From: Candidatus Obscuribacterales bacterium
Lineage (GTDB): Bacteria; Cyanobacteriota; Vampirovibrionia; Obscuribacterales; Obscuribacteraceae
Direction: 5' to 3'
Length of the DNA: 64,000 bases
Assembly: GCA_019752635.1 (NCBI GenBank)
Contig: JAIELX010000064.1
Location: 1-64,000, forward strand
Under the pieces are notes generated by a model. It saw nothing but the letters and a program-made list of their open reading frames with translations, was not told the DNA's origin and did no database searches. The position numbers were made by a program, and so were the translations under genes. Shown piece after piece: positions 7,200-16,449 of this stretch. Within the stretch, counting starts at the first letter, position 1. The number at the start of each line of letters is the position of its first letter.

Positions 7200-9737
7200 C
7201 TACGAGTGGTGCCTACCGTGAGATTCAGGTGGAACTGACAGCATTGAATTGGCTTCTTGCAACTCAATTTCGACGGGATCAACCTTCCAGATATCACGGC
7301 AGTATTCCGCTACAGACCTATCGGAAGAGAAGTCTCCCATTCTCGTGCAGTTCAAAATGGAAGCCGTAGTCCAATAGTCTGTGTCCCTATACGCGTTCGA
7401 CACGCGATCCTGGCTGTCTATGTAGGATTGATAGTCCGCCATCAACATGAAGTCGTCACGATAAAGAAGCGTTTCTACCAGCGGTCTGAACATATCCTGA
7501 TCGCCATTGGAGAAGACACCAGAGGCAATCTGGTCCATAACCTGATGCAGTTGCGGATTCGACAGATAATAGTTGTAGGGGTGATAACCGCTCTTCTTCA
7601 GGTCTTGTACTTCGGCTGCGGTCAGTCCGAACAAGAAGAAGTTATCGGCTCCTACGTCTTCGCGAATTTCAATGTTGGCACCGTCCAAAGTGCCAATGGT
7701 CAGGGCGCCATTCAGTGCAAACTTCATGTTCCCGGTGCCGGACGCTTCTTTTCCGGCGGTAGAAATTTGCTCGGATAGGTCAGCTCCGGGGTATATGTTT
7801 TGGGCTAACTTGACGCTGAAATCCGGGATGAAGACAACCTTGAGTCGGTCTGCTACATCCGGATCGTTGTTAACGACTTCGCCTACGGAATTGATCAATT
7901 TGATGATCAACTTAGCCATGAAATAACCCGGTGCTGCTTTGCCTGCGAATATGCAGGTACGCGGAGTCATGTCGATGCCAGGGTTTTCCTTGATCCTGTT
8001 ATACAGAGTGATTACGTGCAGGAGATTGAGGTGATGACGTTTGTATTCGTGAATCCGTTTTGCTTGAACATCAAACAATGATTTGGGATCCACTACGACG
8101 CCACAGCGGTCTTTGATTAGGTCCGCAAGAATACCCTTGCGTTTGTGTTTGACAGCGCGCCACTCTTCGCGGAAGTTCTTATCGTTGAGCGAGGCTTCCA
8201 GCTTGCTCAGCTGATTGAGATCGCGCGGCCACTCATCACCAATGGTGCGGTTGATCAATGAAGTCAGATCCGGATTGCTTACGCACATGAACCTGCGAGG
8301 CGTGACACCGTTGGTTTTATTGTTAAATTTCTCAGGAGTGATGTAATAGAAGTCTTTCAGTACATCCTGCTTCATCAGTTCGGTGTGCAGATGTGCCACG
8401 CCGTTGATCGAATGGCTACCTACCGCAGCCAAGTGCGCCATCCTGATGTACCTTTCTCCGCTCTCATCTATTAACGAAAGCCTTGATGCCAGGGCTTCAT
8501 CACCCGGATACTTCTTGCTGATATCTTCCAGGAAGCGTCGATTGATTTCGAAAATGATTTCCATGTGGCGTGGAAGCAATTCGCGGAACAAAGCCAAGGG
8601 CCAGCGTTCAAGTGCTTCGGGCAGCAAGGTGTGATTGGTGTAAGCGAACGTCTCTGTGGTCATCTTCCACGCAGCATCCCACTCAAGTCCATGAATGTCC
8701 ACCAGCAAGTGCATCAACTCTGCAACAGCCACTGACGGATGAGTGTCGTTGAGCTGAATAGCGAATTTCTTGTGGAAGGTGTCGATGGTATCACCTTCAA
8801 ACAGGTGAATGCGAATCATGTCCTGGAGCGAGCATGATACGAAGAAGTACTGCTGTTCAAGGCGCAACCGTTTGCCTTGCGAAACGTTGTCGTTTGGATA
8901 GAGTACCTTCGAAACGTTCTCTGATATGACCTTGTCGCCAACAGCACCAAGGTAGTCGCCAGCGTTGAATGCTTGAAAATCGAATACTTCCGGTGACTCG
9001 GCCTTCCAGAGTCGCAACGTGTTTGCCGTGTTCGTTTTGTAACCCGGAACAGGAACGTCATAAGGAACGCCCTTAATAACGCGCTCTGGTACCCAGTTGA
9101 CGCGGAACTCGCCTTTCTCGTCAGTGAATGGTTGAGTGTAACCGCCCAGCTTGACCGTCAACCCGCCCTCAAGGCGCGGAATCTCCCAAGGATTGCCTAA
9201 TCGCAACCATTTGTCCGTGATCTCTCTTTGCCATCCATCTTTGATTTCCTGGTCAAAAATGCCGAACTCGTAGCGAATTCCATAACCAACTGCTGGAATA
9301 TTGAGCGTTGCCAGCGAGTCCAGATAACATGCCGCAAGCCTTCCAAGACCGCCGTTACCCAGACCGGGTTCTTCCTCGTCTTGCGCCAATTCGTCGAAGT
9401 CCAGGCCGGAAGCAATTACAGCTTCCTTGACCCGGTCATAGAGGTCCATGTTCACCAAGTTGTTGACTAACTGTGGACCCATCAGGAATTCAGCGGAAAG
9501 ATAGGCGACAACGCGAACGTCTTTCTTCAGCATGTTTTCTCTGGAGCTTATCCAGCGACGCAAAAGGCGGTCGCGAACGGTGTAGGCCAGAGCCATAAAG
9601 TAGTCATGCTGCGTCGCGATCTCAGGGAATTTGCCTTGTAAATAGAACAAGTTGTCCGCCAGGGCTCGCCGCAAGGTTTCGATGCTTGTCCCCGTGCGGT
9701 CATCTTCCACTTGAACGATTGTTTCTATGCGGGTCAT
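7200..9737 (-). CDS. glgP: Glycogen/maltodextrin phosphorylase
   Basis: 845 residues, the normal length for the family. It removes terminal glucose from alpha-1,4-glucans as glucose 1-phosphate, using phosphate and pyridoxal phosphate. Diagnostic stretches: EEPGLGNGGLGRLAACYLDS near residue 135, KRIHEYKRHHLN, and EASGTGNMKFALNG, whose Lys (about residue 672) binds the cofactor. AAGGA lies ~6 nt before ATG 9737. No glycogen synthase or branching enzyme is adjacent, so it is transcribed alone. It points to stored polyglucose as an energy reserve. Confidence 0.98.
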   Translation of the reverse strand: MTRIETIVQVEDDRTGTSIETLRRALADNLFYLQGKFPEIATQHDYFMALAYTVRDRLLRRWISSRENMLKKDVRVVAYLSAEFLMGPQLVNNLVNMDLYDRVKEAVIASGLDFDELAQDEEEPGLGNGGLGRLAACYLDSLATLNIPAVGYGIRYEFGIFDQEIKDGWQREITDKWLRLGNPWEIPRLEGGLTVKLGGYTQPFTDEKGEFRVNWVPERVIKGVPYDVPVPGYKTNTANTLRLWKAESPEVFDFQAFNAGDYLGAVGDKVISENVSKVLYPNDNVSQGKRLRLEQQYFFVSCSLQDMIRIHLFEGDTIDTFHKKFAIQLNDTHPSVAVAELMHLLVDIHGLEWDAAWKMTTETFAYTNHTLLPEALERWPLALFRELLPRHMEIIFEINRRFLEDISKKYPGDEALASRLSLIDESGERYIRMAHLAAVGSHSINGVAHLHTELMKQDVLKDFYYITPEKFNNKTNGVTPRRFMCVSNPDLTSLINRTIGDEWPRDLNQLSKLEASLNDKNFREEWRAVKHKRKGILADLIKDRCGVVVDPKSLFDVQAKRIHEYKRHHLNLLHVITLYNRIKENPGIDMTPRTCIFAGKAAPGYFMAKLIIKLINSVGEVVNNDPDVADRLKVVFIPDFSVKLAQNIYPGADLSEQISTAGKEASGTGNMKFALNGALTIGTLDGANIEIREDVGADNFFLFGLTAAEVQDLKKSGYHPYNYYLSNPQLHQVMDQIASGVFSNGDQDMFRPLVETLLYRDDFMLMADYQSYIDSQDRVSNAYRDTDYWTTASILNCTRMGDFSSDRSVAEYCRDIWKVDPVEIELQEANSMLSVPPESHGRHHS

Positions 9738-10008
9738 AACTGTTCCTTCTTGAATGATTCGGCTTAAAGGTGATGCTTCAATTGTGTTTCGTTCGAGGAG
9801 GCTACTAATGCCTCGATGGAAACTGCCACGGGAGCGTCATTATAGCCTTCATTGCATCCCAAATTGGCGGACAAAATCCGATGTTTTATGGCTCATCAAG
9901 GGATTCGAGGAAGATGGGGGTTTACAAAAGGCAGTCAAGAGGAATGTAGAATACGGTGCCTCAGGCGTTGATTGTTGTCACCGGTGGTTCACAGGGCGGG
10001 CGGTTAAT

Positions 10009-10593
10009 ATGAGCAGTTTGGATATTTCTGACGACGAGTTCAATATCGATGACAGCGAATTCGCTGTCTTGAAGCCGCAAAGTCAAGCGCCGCCGACACT
10101 GCCTCCGACTCAATCGGCGAGCCAACGTATTCTGGCACAAAGACAGCAACTGCATGAACAGCAAGGGCAGTCACCAGTTCAGCCATCCAACAATTACCAA
10201 CAGAAGATTCAGCAGTATCAACAGCAGCAGGAGCAAGCGCAGTATTCATCGCAGCAAATGCAGGCGCAATCACAAGTTCACCGGGAAACTCAGGAGCCGC
10301 AAGGGGAAGTCCAGCCGGCAGGCTGGCAACCCACACGCATTGATTCGAAGTTTGACCAGAAGGAGCTGAATTCCATCAAAGGTGCGGCTAAGCAGACAGT
10401 TATGGGTGGTCACAAGACGCAAGAGAACAACAGAATTTCCATGGGAGGCGTAGATCAGACTGAATCTACGAGGCTAGCTCCAGAAACTTTGAAGGCGATA
10501 CGTGCGCTCAAGCAGGGACCTGCGCCGGAGCCGCCTCCGAAGCCTGATAGTGGATTTATGGGCAAGATCAAGAAGTTGTTCGGAAAAGAATAG
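10009..10593 (+). CDS. Gln-rich low-complexity protein
   Basis: 194 residues if started at ATG 10009 (MSSLDISDDEFNIDDSEF). The open frame extends further upstream to 9754, but that part has atypical residues and overlaps the glgP promoter region. Layout: acidic N-terminus (1-22), Pro/Gln/Ser-rich region (~22-110) with dense Q runs such as QQKIQQYQQQQEQAQ, a linker, and a short basic C-terminal tail MGKIKKLFGKE, perhaps amphipathic. I recognise no family. The composition resembles disordered or prion-like proteins. The Shine-Dalgarno is weak (GGGCGG). Confidence 0.65.
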   Translation: MSSLDISDDEFNIDDSEFAVLKPQSQAPPTLPPTQSASQRILAQRQQLHEQQGQSPVQPSNNYQQKIQQYQQQQEQAQYSSQQMQAQSQVHRETQEPQGEVQPAGWQPTRIDSKFDQKELNSIKGAAKQTVMGGHKTQENNRISMGGVDQTESTRLAPETLKAIRALKQGPAPEPPPKPDSGFMGKIKKLFGKE

Positions 10594-11055
10594 TGCCGGT
10601 GTTAGAGCAGAGCAGCGGTATCGCTAGTGGTGGCTGCTGAGAGTTCGATTATTGGACGGTAGACCTGCTAACAATCGGAATATCTGAACATTCGACCGGT
10701 TGAACAAGACTACGTAGCTACATTGGACCGGTCCAATTGCTAAACAGTAGCAAGTACGCATATTCGACGGGTGGAACAAACAAACAGTAGTCCTGTTGAA
10801 GTTTGGATTTATTGTACATTCGTCATTTGAAGGATTCTTGTTTTACTAGATACGCATCGTCTACTGGTGATACATACGTCAATGTTAGTTGTCGTACGTA
10901 CTACTGGTTAGAGATAAGTAAAGAGGAATATACGTACATGGGAGAAGTGATATGTCTTACGGGTAGTACGTGCGACAAGAAGACTATTCGACAATACGAA
11001 TGGTCGTTGTGTGCTCTCCGACTATGGTCCGACTGCCCTCAAGCGAAACAGCCGC
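10594..11055. repeat. Gene-free spacer with degenerate short inverted motifs
   Basis: The base composition is unlike the neighbours: many TACGTA-like palindromes (about 10711, 10893, 10929) and repeated motifs of the form ATTCGAC-N-GGT-N-GAACAA (about 10693 and 10758), a related ATTGGACCGGTCCAAT palindrome (about 10719), and TTCGACAATACGAA (10987-11000). The 98-codon open frame here has no protein-like features and runs into the response regulator gene. The motifs recur in spacers near 17.7 and 19.4 kb. Confidence 0.5.
10987..11000. repeat. TTCGACAATACGA element, copy 1
   Basis: TTCGACAATACGAA. The same 13-mer core recurs at 17734, and close variants at 19364 and 19476, all in spacers. The function is unknown. 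Confidence 0.5.
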
Positions 11056-11736
11056 TTATTCGCCGAGTCTGTAACCGATTCCATGCAGGTTTTGGATGAT
11101 CGATTTTTTCGGTTCTAAATCAATCTTTTGGCGTAGTTTTTTCATCAACGAGCGTAAAGCTTCGAGCGAGCGGTCTTGCTCATCGGACCAGACACGGCGT
11201 AGCAAAAAATCAGGCGAAAGGACTCTTCCCGGATTTCTCATGAACACTTCCAGTAAGGCAAACTCCTGCTTTGTAAGCCGGATTTCGTCCGTGTCACGGG
11301 TGAGAGTGAATGAAGGCAAATCCAGCACCATGTTGCGCCAGACCAATCGATCGCTTGACGGTGCAGTAACGGAACCACGCTTCAGCAGCGCCTTCACTCG
11401 CCACAGCAACTCTTTGAAATGAAAGGGCTTCGTGAGGTAGTCGTCGCCACCAACAAGGAATCCTCTCTCTTTGTCTTGCAGCCTGTCGTGGCCTGTCAAA
11501 AAAATTACCGGTGCGCTTCCGCCTTTCGAGCGGTATCGGCTGCAGAGATCCAACCCTGTGACCTCGCCCGGCAAAGTAACGTCCATTACGACGACATCGT
11601 ATTCGCCGGTCGTTAGTTTGTAGTCTGCGTCGTCAGCAGTACCGACGCACTCAACTACATAGTGCTCGAATTCGAGCACATCCTTTATCGCAAACGCGAG
11701 ATCGTCGTCATCCTCAACCAGGAGTATTCTTGCCAT
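11056..11736 (-). CDS. OmpR-family response regulator (orphan)
   Basis: 226 residues. Receiver domain 1-120 with acidic cluster EDDDD (8-12), phosphoacceptor Asp52, Thr81 and Lys103. Winged-helix DNA-binding domain ~130-226 (LTKQEFALLEVFMRNPGRVLS, then RSLMKKLRQKI and GIGYRL). It should activate or repress transcription after phosphorylation. No histidine kinase lies next to it. Confidence 0.93.
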   Translation of the reverse strand: MARILLVEDDDDLAFAIKDVLEFEHYVVECVGTADDADYKLTTGEYDVVVMDVTLPGEVTGLDLCSRYRSKGGSAPVIFLTGHDRLQDKERGFLVGGDDYLTKPFHFKELLWRVKALLKRGSVTAPSSDRLVWRNMVLDLPSFTLTRDTDEIRLTKQEFALLEVFMRNPGRVLSPDFLLRRVWSDEQDRSLEALRSLMKKLRQKIDLEPKKSIIQNLHGIGYRLGE

Positions 11737-11778
11737 CAGTCCGCCGAGTTAAGCTAGCAAAATTTAGCACGTTGCGCA

Positions 11779-12318
11779 CTATTCCGCGATTCCCTTCAGC
11801 ATTATCGGCCAGGGGGCGGTCGGTTCGGCCAGGTGCAGCATTGCATACCGCTCTCCACGAGTGATCTCGTAAACTATGGTTCTCTCCGAACCGTCTTCCT
11901 TATATGTCAGAGAGAGAGACGGGCTGTCATGGTTCTTGACTTTGTAGTTCACCGGAATCTCTGGGGCTCTATACGGTTTGAAAGTTGCTTCGGATTCGGA
12001 AGTGAAGGTCACCTGCCCACCGAAGGATTCGGTACTATAGAAGGTTTTTCCTGCAAGCGACTCCGGCAGAGGTCCTGGTGCGAATGTTATTCCGCTGGTG
12101 TTCATTTCCGGTGGCTTGGTGGTGCTGCTGTTCGCCAGATCTTGGCGTTGCTGCTCCGTGTATGTCGCAGAAGCGGGATCGTTCGATTGGTCGGCATTGA
12201 TTTTCGCAACATTGGCAGCGAGATCATTGGCGGGAGTACTGGATTTATCGCCGGATGTGCAAGCCGCCAGGGAGCAGACGACTGCCCCGGTTACCAGAAA
12301 TTGAATTGAATATCGCAT
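11779..12318 (-). CDS. Lipoprotein of unknown function
   Basis: 179 residues. A lipoprotein signal peptide with lipobox SLAAC puts the lipidated Cys near residue 20. A Ser/Thr/Asp-rich linker follows, then a compact beta-rich domain (~75-179; GKTFYSTESFGGQVTFTSE...). GGAGG lies 7-8 nt before ATG 12318. I do not recognise the domain. It should sit on the periplasmic face of a membrane. It lies 42 nt downstream of the response regulator start, in the same direction. Confidence 0.82.
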   Translation of the reverse strand: MRYSIQFLVTGAVVCSLAACTSGDKSSTPANDLAANVAKINADQSNDPASATYTEQQRQDLANSSTTKPPEMNTSGITFAPGPLPESLAGKTFYSTESFGGQVTFTSESEATFKPYRAPEIPVNYKVKNHDSPSLSLTYKEDGSERTIVYEITRGERYAMLHLAEPTAPWPIMLKGIAE

Positions 12319-12785
12319 TCACCAGCCCTCCTTTTATCAGCATACCTGAGGGAGTCCGATAGCAGTTAAACGGAAAATCAGGGGACAGATTCGTACAAAC
12401 GCTGCGCCTGATAATATATATTATGTTTCATCGCTATTGCGGATGCCTTGAAGCCCCCTCTGATACAGGGTTTGCGGGCTCGCGTCTGAATGGCTTTAAA
12501 TCGTCGTTCGTGATTGCCCGGGGTGAAACTGACTGCTCTTTGTTTGAGCAAGCGGGATTTGTGCGGCCGATAAATCGTCGCCGGAGCCTATAGGATACGA
12601 AAACCACTTTGCACCAAATGTGGTTGCTGTGCTCGTTCATTATGGGCGTCGATCAGAAGATCTCATGCGGCGTCGTAATTTTGTCTCTTCGCTGGCAAGC
12701 TGAGGGCAATTTCCCGGATCAGTCGCACGACAACCGCTGTCGTCTTTAGACACGGCTTGAGGGACAGGACAAACGTCGACAATGG
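12319..12785. other. Gene-free spacer
   Basis: Two minus-strand open frames (68 and 60 codons) fill most of it, but neither has motifs, hydrophobic segments or a ribosome site, so I do not call them. The only notable sequence is the AT palindrome ATAATATATATTAT at 12411-12424, which could be part of a promoter for the lipoprotein gene on the minus strand. Confidence 0.5.
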
Positions 12786-13385
12786 TTAGCTGAGTGCTTC
12801 GATTACTGACTGGTCGATCCAACCACGCTTGACGATCAGTTGGTCAAGTTCCAGTTCTGATGTGCGTTGATCGATGAGGGCGATTTTGACCATATCTATA
12901 GTAACCAAACCTAGATCAATCAATCGGCGTGATTTTTGATCCAACGGCTTGTTCGGTGCTCCATAGAGCTTCTGCCCCATCAGCATTCCTTCGAGCTCCG
13001 TCTGCGAGAGGAGCCGTCGTTCTTGCAAAATTTGGCCAAGCGGCAAGTCGATGTCTGTTTGCTTGGTGATGGCTTCCATCAGGTCTTGATAGTTAATGAT
13101 GCTGGCAGCAACACAAAGGTGACCTATAAATGGTTTGAGCTGTTCAGGTTTGTACTGATCGCCCAGATCCGTAACTTCCTTAGCGTGCGCACTTATTGAC
13201 GCAGCATCTTTAAGTTGGTCGCCGGCTGCCGTCACTTTTTTCAGGCAATGCTCCGCCTGTCTCTTGGCAGCAGGATCGGAGAACTTGGCGGGTTCCAACT
13301 TCTCCGTCAATCTAGTGCACGCTGCCTTGATATCGGCTTCAGTCGCCGTGTCCGGAAGCCCAAGTATCAGGAAGTTATTGACCAC
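12786..13385 (-). CDS. J-domain-like protein with MshEN-like C-terminal repeats
   Basis: About 199 residues from GTG 13385, chosen because AAAGGTGG stands 4 nt before it. ATG 13406 and 13418 are alternatives. Residues ~1-55 resemble a J domain (FLILGLPDTATEADIKAAC, then a second helix), but the HPD tripeptide is absent, so DnaK stimulation is not expected. Residues ~110-199 contain two units of the pattern LGQILQERRLLSQTELEGML and LIDLGLVTIDMVKIALIDQ, like the N-terminal units of GspE/PilB-type ATPases that bind cyclic di-GMP. Its place next to tad pseudopilin genes fits a link to surface filaments, but that is inference. Confidence 0.6.
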   Translation of the reverse strand: MVNNFLILGLPDTATEADIKAACTRLTEKLEPAKFSDPAAKRQAEHCLKKVTAAGDQLKDAASISAHAKEVTDLGDQYKPEQLKPFIGHLCVAASIINYQDLMEAITKQTDIDLPLGQILQERRLLSQTELEGMLMGQKLYGAPNKPLDQKSRRLIDLGLVTIDMVKIALIDQRTSELELDQLIVKRGWIDQSVIEALS

Positions 13386-13526
13386 GATGCCACCTTTCGA
13401 TTGCATGCTTCTGCACATGCCTTCCCGTATTTTACAGACTTTTCCGTTAATTCACTCACGGAGGTCATTCGAAGCCTGCTCTTGGCAATAGCCGGTGAGA
13501 ATCTGTGCCGTTTTACAGCAATGCAA

Positions 13527-13940
13527 TCACTCTTTCAGTATGACCTCACGCTGTTCAAGGAACGCAGTTACGACTTCTTCAGCTGTCATGTTGAATGTTA
13601 CTGTGCTCCAGCCTGCTAAGGGCACTGGTAGAGCTACTGTCGAACCGACTGTGGCAGAGACTTTGCCGGATCGATTTTCATCAAATTCAAAATTCACGAG
13701 CTTGAGCTCTCGATACGCGTTTGCACGCCGGTAGTCCCCCAACGACTGCTCGAATGCTATTCGTGCGGATGGGCGAAAGTGTTGTCTGGCAGCTAGTCGC
13801 AGAGACTGTCTCAGAATCGAATCAGTGCTGCTGCCGGCAAAGAGGATGCTGAACAGATCGACGAACGCCAGAGCGAACGCGATAAATATGGTTAGCGCGA
13901 GCGTTAGCTCTACTGTAGATTGTCCTGCGGATCGCTTCAT
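13527..13940 (-). CDS. TadE-like pseudopilin / pilus assembly protein
   Basis: 137 residues. The N-terminus MKRSAGQSTVELTLALTIF has the short basic leader, Glu and long hydrophobic helix of TadE-type proteins, followed by a beta-rich soluble part. The ATG follows directly after the TAA of the upstream gene (no gap), so it is the last gene of a three-gene operon. It should be inner-membrane anchored with the rest outside. No tadA, tadB, tadC or flp gene is in the window. Confidence 0.75.
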   Translation of the reverse strand: MKRSAGQSTVELTLALTIFIAFALAFVDLFSILFAGSSTDSILRQSLRLAARQHFRPSARIAFEQSLGDYRRANAYRELKLVNFEFDENRSGKVSATVGSTVALPVPLAGWSTVTFNMTAEEVVTAFLEQREVILKE

Positions 13941-14459
13941 TTACATCGTGCCTCCGCTCAGAGCTGTCAATGGCGGTGCATGCGTCGGGTCTTCAAGCAA
14001 TTTTCGCGACCTTATGGATATGTCAAATGGTGCGTTCAAGCCTGGAATGACGGCGGGAAAGCCCGGCACCGTTAGAAATGGCTTCAAGCGCAGTTTGGTT
14101 GTTATTGTTACCCAACAATCTACCGTTCCGTATTTGTCAGTTGATGCGAGACTGTAGCCGACCGCTGTTTCGATCTTACCGATGTGGCCTGCGTAGGCCG
14201 CCAACCCCGTCCGCTCCCAGGCACGCGGCAAATCTTCCTTAACAGGACCACCGGGGCGCAGGGTCTCCTTGTAGTCGATTAGAGATGCTTGCCGAACCTG
14301 AATGTCATTCAGCGTTGTCGCTGCTGAGAAGATACTGAATATGGTGCCCAAGTTTATCAAGGGAAGGAAGACAAATAGAATCAGCACGGTAAAACTGCTG
14401 CAAAATTCCAGCAGGCTCGCGGCGCGTCGGCTGCGTAAACAGTTGCGGACGATTTTCAT
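13941..14459 (-). CDS. TadE/TadF-like membrane-anchored protein
   Basis: 172 residues from ATG 14459 (MKIVRNCLRSRRAASLLEF), which follows the tadG-like stop by 2 nt. The longer frame from 14543 only overlaps the upstream gene. Positively charged leader, then a hydrophobic helix (~20-45), then an extracytoplasmic domain with an LPRAWERTGLAAYAG segment. It is the middle gene of the operon. A fragment matching its first ~50 nt is found at 18976-19030. Confidence 0.72.
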   Translation of the reverse strand: MKIVRNCLRSRRAASLLEFCSSFTVLILFVFLPLINLGTIFSIFSAATTLNDIQVRQASLIDYKETLRPGGPVKEDLPRAWERTGLAAYAGHIGKIETAVGYSLASTDKYGTVDCWVTITTKLRLKPFLTVPGFPAVIPGLNAPFDISIRSRKLLEDPTHAPPLTALSGGTM

Positions 14460-14461
14460 CT

Positions 14462-15784
14462 TTATCTTGGCTCCAAAGGCTCTATGGTCAGAACGCCGAG
14501 CACATTGTTGTGTCCGGTTGACGGAGTCCAACGACATTGGCAAGTCTCGACTTCCACCGGTGGTACTCCACTTCCATCGGGAGACTGAAGTTCTGCTTTT
14601 GGACTGAGCAGCCGACGTGCCTCAGGCGTAGTTATGATGTATCGGTCACGCGGGAACAGGCGCTTTTCAAGTAACCGTTCGAAAGCGTTTTCGGAGATCT
14701 CAGGATCGACTTCGTAGATTCGTTGTTGAATGCGTTTCTTTAGATCCTTCATTTTACGGTCCGACATAAGGTCTTCGAGCTTGATTGTCTTTCCGCTGTT
14801 GTTTTCTACTCTGACAAAACCAGCGGGAATTGAGGCGTTGTATCCCTCATCCATCCCTTCGGCTATGGCGAAAGACTCGAACGTCATCGGTTTACTATCA
14901 TTGCTGCTCAGTTTTGCGAGGGCTTTTGCCGAGAAGGCATTCGGGATACAGGTCCGATTGGCTAGTCCTCGCGGTTCATTCTGGTTTTTCTGAAAGGACT
15001 GTTCATCAATAAGATGAGGCTTGAGTGGCGGTCGCAACGGATAAAAGAATGACTGACCTGAGCGACGAACGAGCGGATCGACTCCCGTGTTGATCTCTGT
15101 GTAACCGGCGATGTAAGTGTCTCGTTTACCCTTAATTTCGACCACTTTCAGAGGAATGCGTGCACGCGCACCATCGGGAACCTGCTTGTAGTCGAATTTG
15201 ATATTGGTCGCTTCGCCCTCGTTGACGAAGGCAGGCTGCCACTCAACAAGCGCCGGGCGCACTGCGGCTTCCGGTCCGAGCATGTTGATGCTGTTAACAC
15301 CGGTGATGTCCTCAAACGCCTTAATGCGAGTACGTTTGTCCCGAAGGCTTTGAGAGAAGCGTCTTGCCAGATCTTCGACTGTGTTTATCAGCTCCATTGC
15401 ATCGCGCTTAGAATCGGGAGTGCTGCTCCTTTCCTCTTCCATAGCAGCTTCGTTTACCTCAACCAACAGCGCCGCAGCCGTTAGTCGATTCATATTCTTG
15501 ATTGTGACACCATCGTACGGCTCAAGAAGCGGGGTCAAAACCTCGTAGGGATCTTCCCCGCGCTTCACCGTCAGCGAAGGCTCCAGCATCGCATTTTTAA
15601 TCATGGAAAGTGCGCCGGAATCTACTGTATCTCGGAACTGACGAGTGCCTGAAATTATCATTGAAATTGAAAACAGTGCCACGACAAGGACTACAAAAAT
15701 GTAGACCAGCGCCACCGTCATAAGCAGTATCGAACCTGCCCGCTCTCGCATCGAGGCTGACTTAGCCAATAAAACCCTAGCCAT
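14462..15784 (-). CDS. TadG-like protein
   Basis: 440 residues. The N-terminus (MARVLLAKSASMRERAGSI, then LLMTVALVYIFVVLVVALFS) is a TadG/TadE-type anchor. The large remainder is extracytoplasmic and has no vWA MIDAS motif that I can see, unlike many TadG proteins. It is the first gene of the operon with 13941-14459 and 13527-13940. Fragments of both ends of this gene occur again at 17870-17949 and 18976-19076. Exact function unknown; a minor pilin or secretion role is inferred. Confidence 0.7.
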   Translation of the reverse strand: MARVLLAKSASMRERAGSILLMTVALVYIFVVLVVALFSISMIISGTRQFRDTVDSGALSMIKNAMLEPSLTVKRGEDPYEVLTPLLEPYDGVTIKNMNRLTAAALLVEVNEAAMEEERSSTPDSKRDAMELINTVEDLARRFSQSLRDKRTRIKAFEDITGVNSINMLGPEAAVRPALVEWQPAFVNEGEATNIKFDYKQVPDGARARIPLKVVEIKGKRDTYIAGYTEINTGVDPLVRRSGQSFFYPLRPPLKPHLIDEQSFQKNQNEPRGLANRTCIPNAFSAKALAKLSSNDSKPMTFESFAIAEGMDEGYNASIPAGFVRVENNSGKTIKLEDLMSDRKMKDLKKRIQQRIYEVDPEISENAFERLLEKRLFPRDRYIITTPEARRLLSPKAELQSPDGSGVPPVEVETCQCRWTPSTGHNNVLGVLTIEPLEPR

Positions 15785-16092
15785 CTACTGTTGACCCCCA
15801 CCCGGGAAACTCAACAGCCCAATCGATGACTGATACACGGCGATTGAAAAAAAGTTTCGCGTTCCGCGGAAGTTCTCACAAAAAGATCTCCGGCCAACGT
15901 ACAGGAGAGTCATTGTCTAGATTTTGTGGACGGCTAATCCTATCAAAAATCTGCCGAAAGTGCTGTTCAGTATCAAAGGCTACGGTCGTCCTTAAAAGTT
16001 CTCCTTGACGTTCCGCACTCTAAATTAGAATGATGGAGAATGAGTATCAATAGTTTGGGCGGAACCCATAGATAAGTGGAAAAAGTAGCCAA
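15785..16092. other. Divergent spacer between tad operon and zinc-ribbon genes
   Basis: No coding region is supported. It should carry the promoters of both divergent units. I see A-rich patches (about 15845 and 15888) and no clear inverted repeat. Confidence 0.5.
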
Positions 16093-16428
16093 ATGGAAGA
16101 CGTGATTAAATGTCCTCACTGCGCTGAAGTGATTAAGCAAGAAGCCACTATGTGTCGCTTCTGCCAGCGAGGTTTGTCGCTGACACACTTCAAAAAATGT
16201 GGCTTTTGCAAAGAAATGGTCAGGATTAAAGCAACATACTGTCGGTTCTGTTCTCACGATTTGTCGGAACCGCCACCAAAGCATGGACCATTTAATGGTG
16301 CCCCGGTGCCACGAAGTCCTTCTGGAGGACCGGCGCTCAAGACCGAAGTAGCACTGCCTCTTCCGCAACCTCAGGGCGAGCTGGAGATGCCTAAGCCACG
16401 CAGGCTTAAACGACCAGAAGAAGAGTAG
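16093..16428 (+). CDS. Double zinc-ribbon protein
   Basis: 111 residues. Two CxxC...CxxC zinc ribbons: Cys7/10 with Cys21/24 and Cys36/39 with Cys50/53. The C-terminal half is Pro-rich and disordered. The same two-ribbon module starts the next protein, so the genes arose by partial duplication or sharing of the module. Zinc ribbons of this type bind protein or nucleic acid partners. The partner is unknown. The Shine-Dalgarno is weak. It is in an operon with the downstream gene (21-nt gap). Confidence 0.78.
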   Translation: MEDVIKCPHCAEVIKQEATMCRFCQRGLSLTHFKKCGFCKEMVRIKATYCRFCSHDLSEPPPKHGPFNGAPVPRSPSGGPALKTEVALPLPQPQGELEMPKPRRLKRPEEE

Positions 16429-16449
16429 CGCTAACGAGGAGATCACAAA

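Noticed and set aside
10803..11099. 98-codon + strand frame
   Set aside because: Cys/Tyr-rich odd composition, overlaps the response regulator end and lies in repeat-like spacer.
12434..12822. Two short minus-strand frames (68 and 60 codons)
   Set aside because: No ribosome sites or recognisable features; basic shadow-like composition.
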